A stretch of DNA of 7,286 nucleotides from Akkermansia muciniphila (GTDB lineage Bacteria > Pseudomonadota > Gammaproteobacteria > Burkholderiales > Burkholderiaceae_C), in contig CALPVM020000113.1 in the NCBI GenBank assembly GCA_943327015.2, forward strand, positions 1-7,286, given 5' to 3'. A model generated the notes under the pieces. That model was not told where the DNA came from. It did not search any database and saw nothing but the letters and a program-made list of their open reading frames with translations. Positions 6,297 to 7,286 of the stretch are shown piece by piece. The translations under genes and the position numbers were made by a program. Position 1 is the first letter of the stretch. Each line of letters starts with the position of its first letter.

Positions 6297-7286
6297 ATGG
6301 ATTTTTTGTTTAACTACCGCAGGGGTATCGTAGCGCTGGCCACAGCCATTGTCTACACCCTTGCCATCGCAGCCAATGTGCTCTCGCTTTCCAGCAGCAG
6401 CAACGTCACCCAAGGCGCGGCCCAAGTTAGCAACGCAAGCATGGTGCGTCTGGCATACCAGGATGGCAATCTGTTAAAAAAAGCATGGTTGGTGGCCTAC
6501 ACCGAGCTAGAGCAGACCAGCCAGCGCAACCGTGTGGTTGTCAAGTACTCGCTGGATGAAGGCACCAGCTGGTCGGCTCCAGTACTACTGTCTAAAGACG
6601 CTGCCGGGCAGGCAACTGAGGGGCTACAGCCCAAACTGGTAGCCCTGTCCGGCACCAGCGGCCCCAAGCTCATGGTGACATGGACCAGCCCCTACTGCCC
6701 GTCCAACACCCCACCCACTACCACACAAGCACTGGAATGCGTATGGGCAGCCACGCCTGACAACGCACAACTCCAGCAATGGAGCAGCACCCAGCTCAGC
6801 ACTGGTCAGCGCCATGCAAGCCAACTAGTCGCAGCCACCAACGCATCGGATGGCGGGCTGGGCATTGCGTGGGTAGAAGACACGTCAGGCGCAGGCAGCA
6901 ATATCTGGTACACCCACAGCCCACAATGGGACCTTGCCAGCCTACGCAACAACCTGGCACAGGCTAGCAATAACAACGCCACCTCCGCAAATGCCCCCAG
7001 CGCATCGCAACCACATATGGCTATTCAAGACGGCACTGCAGTATTGGTCTACCAAGAATCGTCTTGCAACGCAGCCACCCCTACCCCTTGTATTGTGATG
7101 CAGCATTTTCCCTACGCACAGCCCGGCTTCTCTAAAGCAGCAGGCGCTGAAGGCGAGGCCGGCAGCGTCATCAGCTCCCCACTGCAGTACGCAAGCCAGC
7201 CTAACGTTACGCTGCAAGCCAGCAGTTCCGCTTCTCAGTTACGCACACTGGTAACGTGGCACGAAGCTGCATCCAACGCCAACAAC
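6297..7286 (+). CDS. Secreted sialidase-like beta-propeller protein, 3' end beyond the window
   Basis: The frame is open from ATG 6297 to the last base, giving 330 residues with no stop; the C-terminus is missing. The N-terminus (MDFLFNYRRG, then a hydrophobic stretch at about 10-31) looks like a Sec signal peptide, so the protein is probably exported. Y84-W92 contains S-L-D-E-G-T-S-W, an Asp-box (S-x-D-x-G-x-T/S-W) found in sialidases and other propellers. Five units recur every 62-64 residues, with matching strands at about 50-54, 112-117, 175-180, 239-244 and 302-307. Each strand is followed by a second ending in V-x-W, A-W, V-Y or similar (for example LMVTWTS, LGIAWVED, AVLVYQES, TLVTWHE). 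Cysteine pairs C134/C148 and C257/C265 bracket loops in units 2 and 4. No sialidase active site is evident in this part, so I do not assign enzyme activity. It lies 26 bases after the lipoprotein gene. Confidence 0.8.
   Translation, partial: MDFLFNYRRGIVALATAIVYTLAIAANVLSLSSSSNVTQGAAQVSNASMVRLAYQDGNLLKKAWLVAYTELEQTSQRNRVVVKYSLDEGTSWSAPVLLSKDAAGQATEGLQPKLVALSGTSGPKLMVTWTSPYCPSNTPPTTTQALECVWAATPDNAQLQQWSSTQLSTGQRHASQLVAATNASDGGLGIAWVEDTSGAGSNIWYTHSPQWDLASLRNNLAQASNNNATSANAPSASQPHMAIQDGTAVLVYQESSCNAATPTPCIVMQHFPYAQPGFSKAAGAEGEAGSVISSPLQYASQPNVTLQASSSASQLRTLVTWHEAASNANN

Noticed and set aside
6293..6313. ATG at 6293 giving a six-codon peptide (MYGFFV) overlapping the propeller start
   Set aside because: The ATG abuts the Shine-Dalgarno with no spacing, and the frame ends at once, so it is more likely chance than a leader peptide.

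Overview
The window looks like a chromosomal segment from a betaproteobacterium, probably Burkholderiales and most like Comamonadaceae. This rests on the character of the PriA and Rep proteins (for example the PriA N-terminus ending a strand in RVPLGKRETLGIVW), the moderate GC content and the gene style. It is inference from remembered family features, not a database search. All genes read on the + strand and are densely packed. No tRNA, rRNA, CRISPR array, insertion sequence or phage gene was seen.

Bases 1-153 are an AT-rich non-coding leader containing a perfect DnaA-box 9-mer (17-25). Then come two DNA helicases 14 bases apart: PriA (154-2277), the replication-restart initiator, and a Rep-type SF1A helicase (2292-4430). 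Both act on stalled or collapsed replication forks and are probably co-transcribed. Neither has a recognisable Shine-Dalgarno sequence. This PriA appears to lack most of the winged-helix domain of the E. coli enzyme.

After a 54-base gap comes an iron-containing (group III) alcohol dehydrogenase (4485-5735) with all four metal ligands and a hydrophobic N-terminal extension. A GC-rich hairpin (5746-5766) follows, then a second hairpin (5773-5797) that would cover the ribosome binding site of the next gene.

The last part is envelope related: a glycine-zipper lipoprotein of the 17 kDa surface antigen type (5800-6270), and the start of a secreted repeat protein (6297 to beyond the window end). 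The latter has an Asp-box and five units spaced about 63 residues apart, indicating a sialidase-like beta-propeller; units 2 and 4 carry a cysteine-bracketed loop. An almost perfect FNR-type palindrome (6267-6280) lies between these two genes.

Most of the window is housekeeping. The least ordinary parts are the truncated propeller protein, the stem over the lipoprotein ribosome binding site, the FNR-like site, the DnaA box before priA and the reduced PriA winged-helix region. I do not see convincing evidence of a wholly new system.
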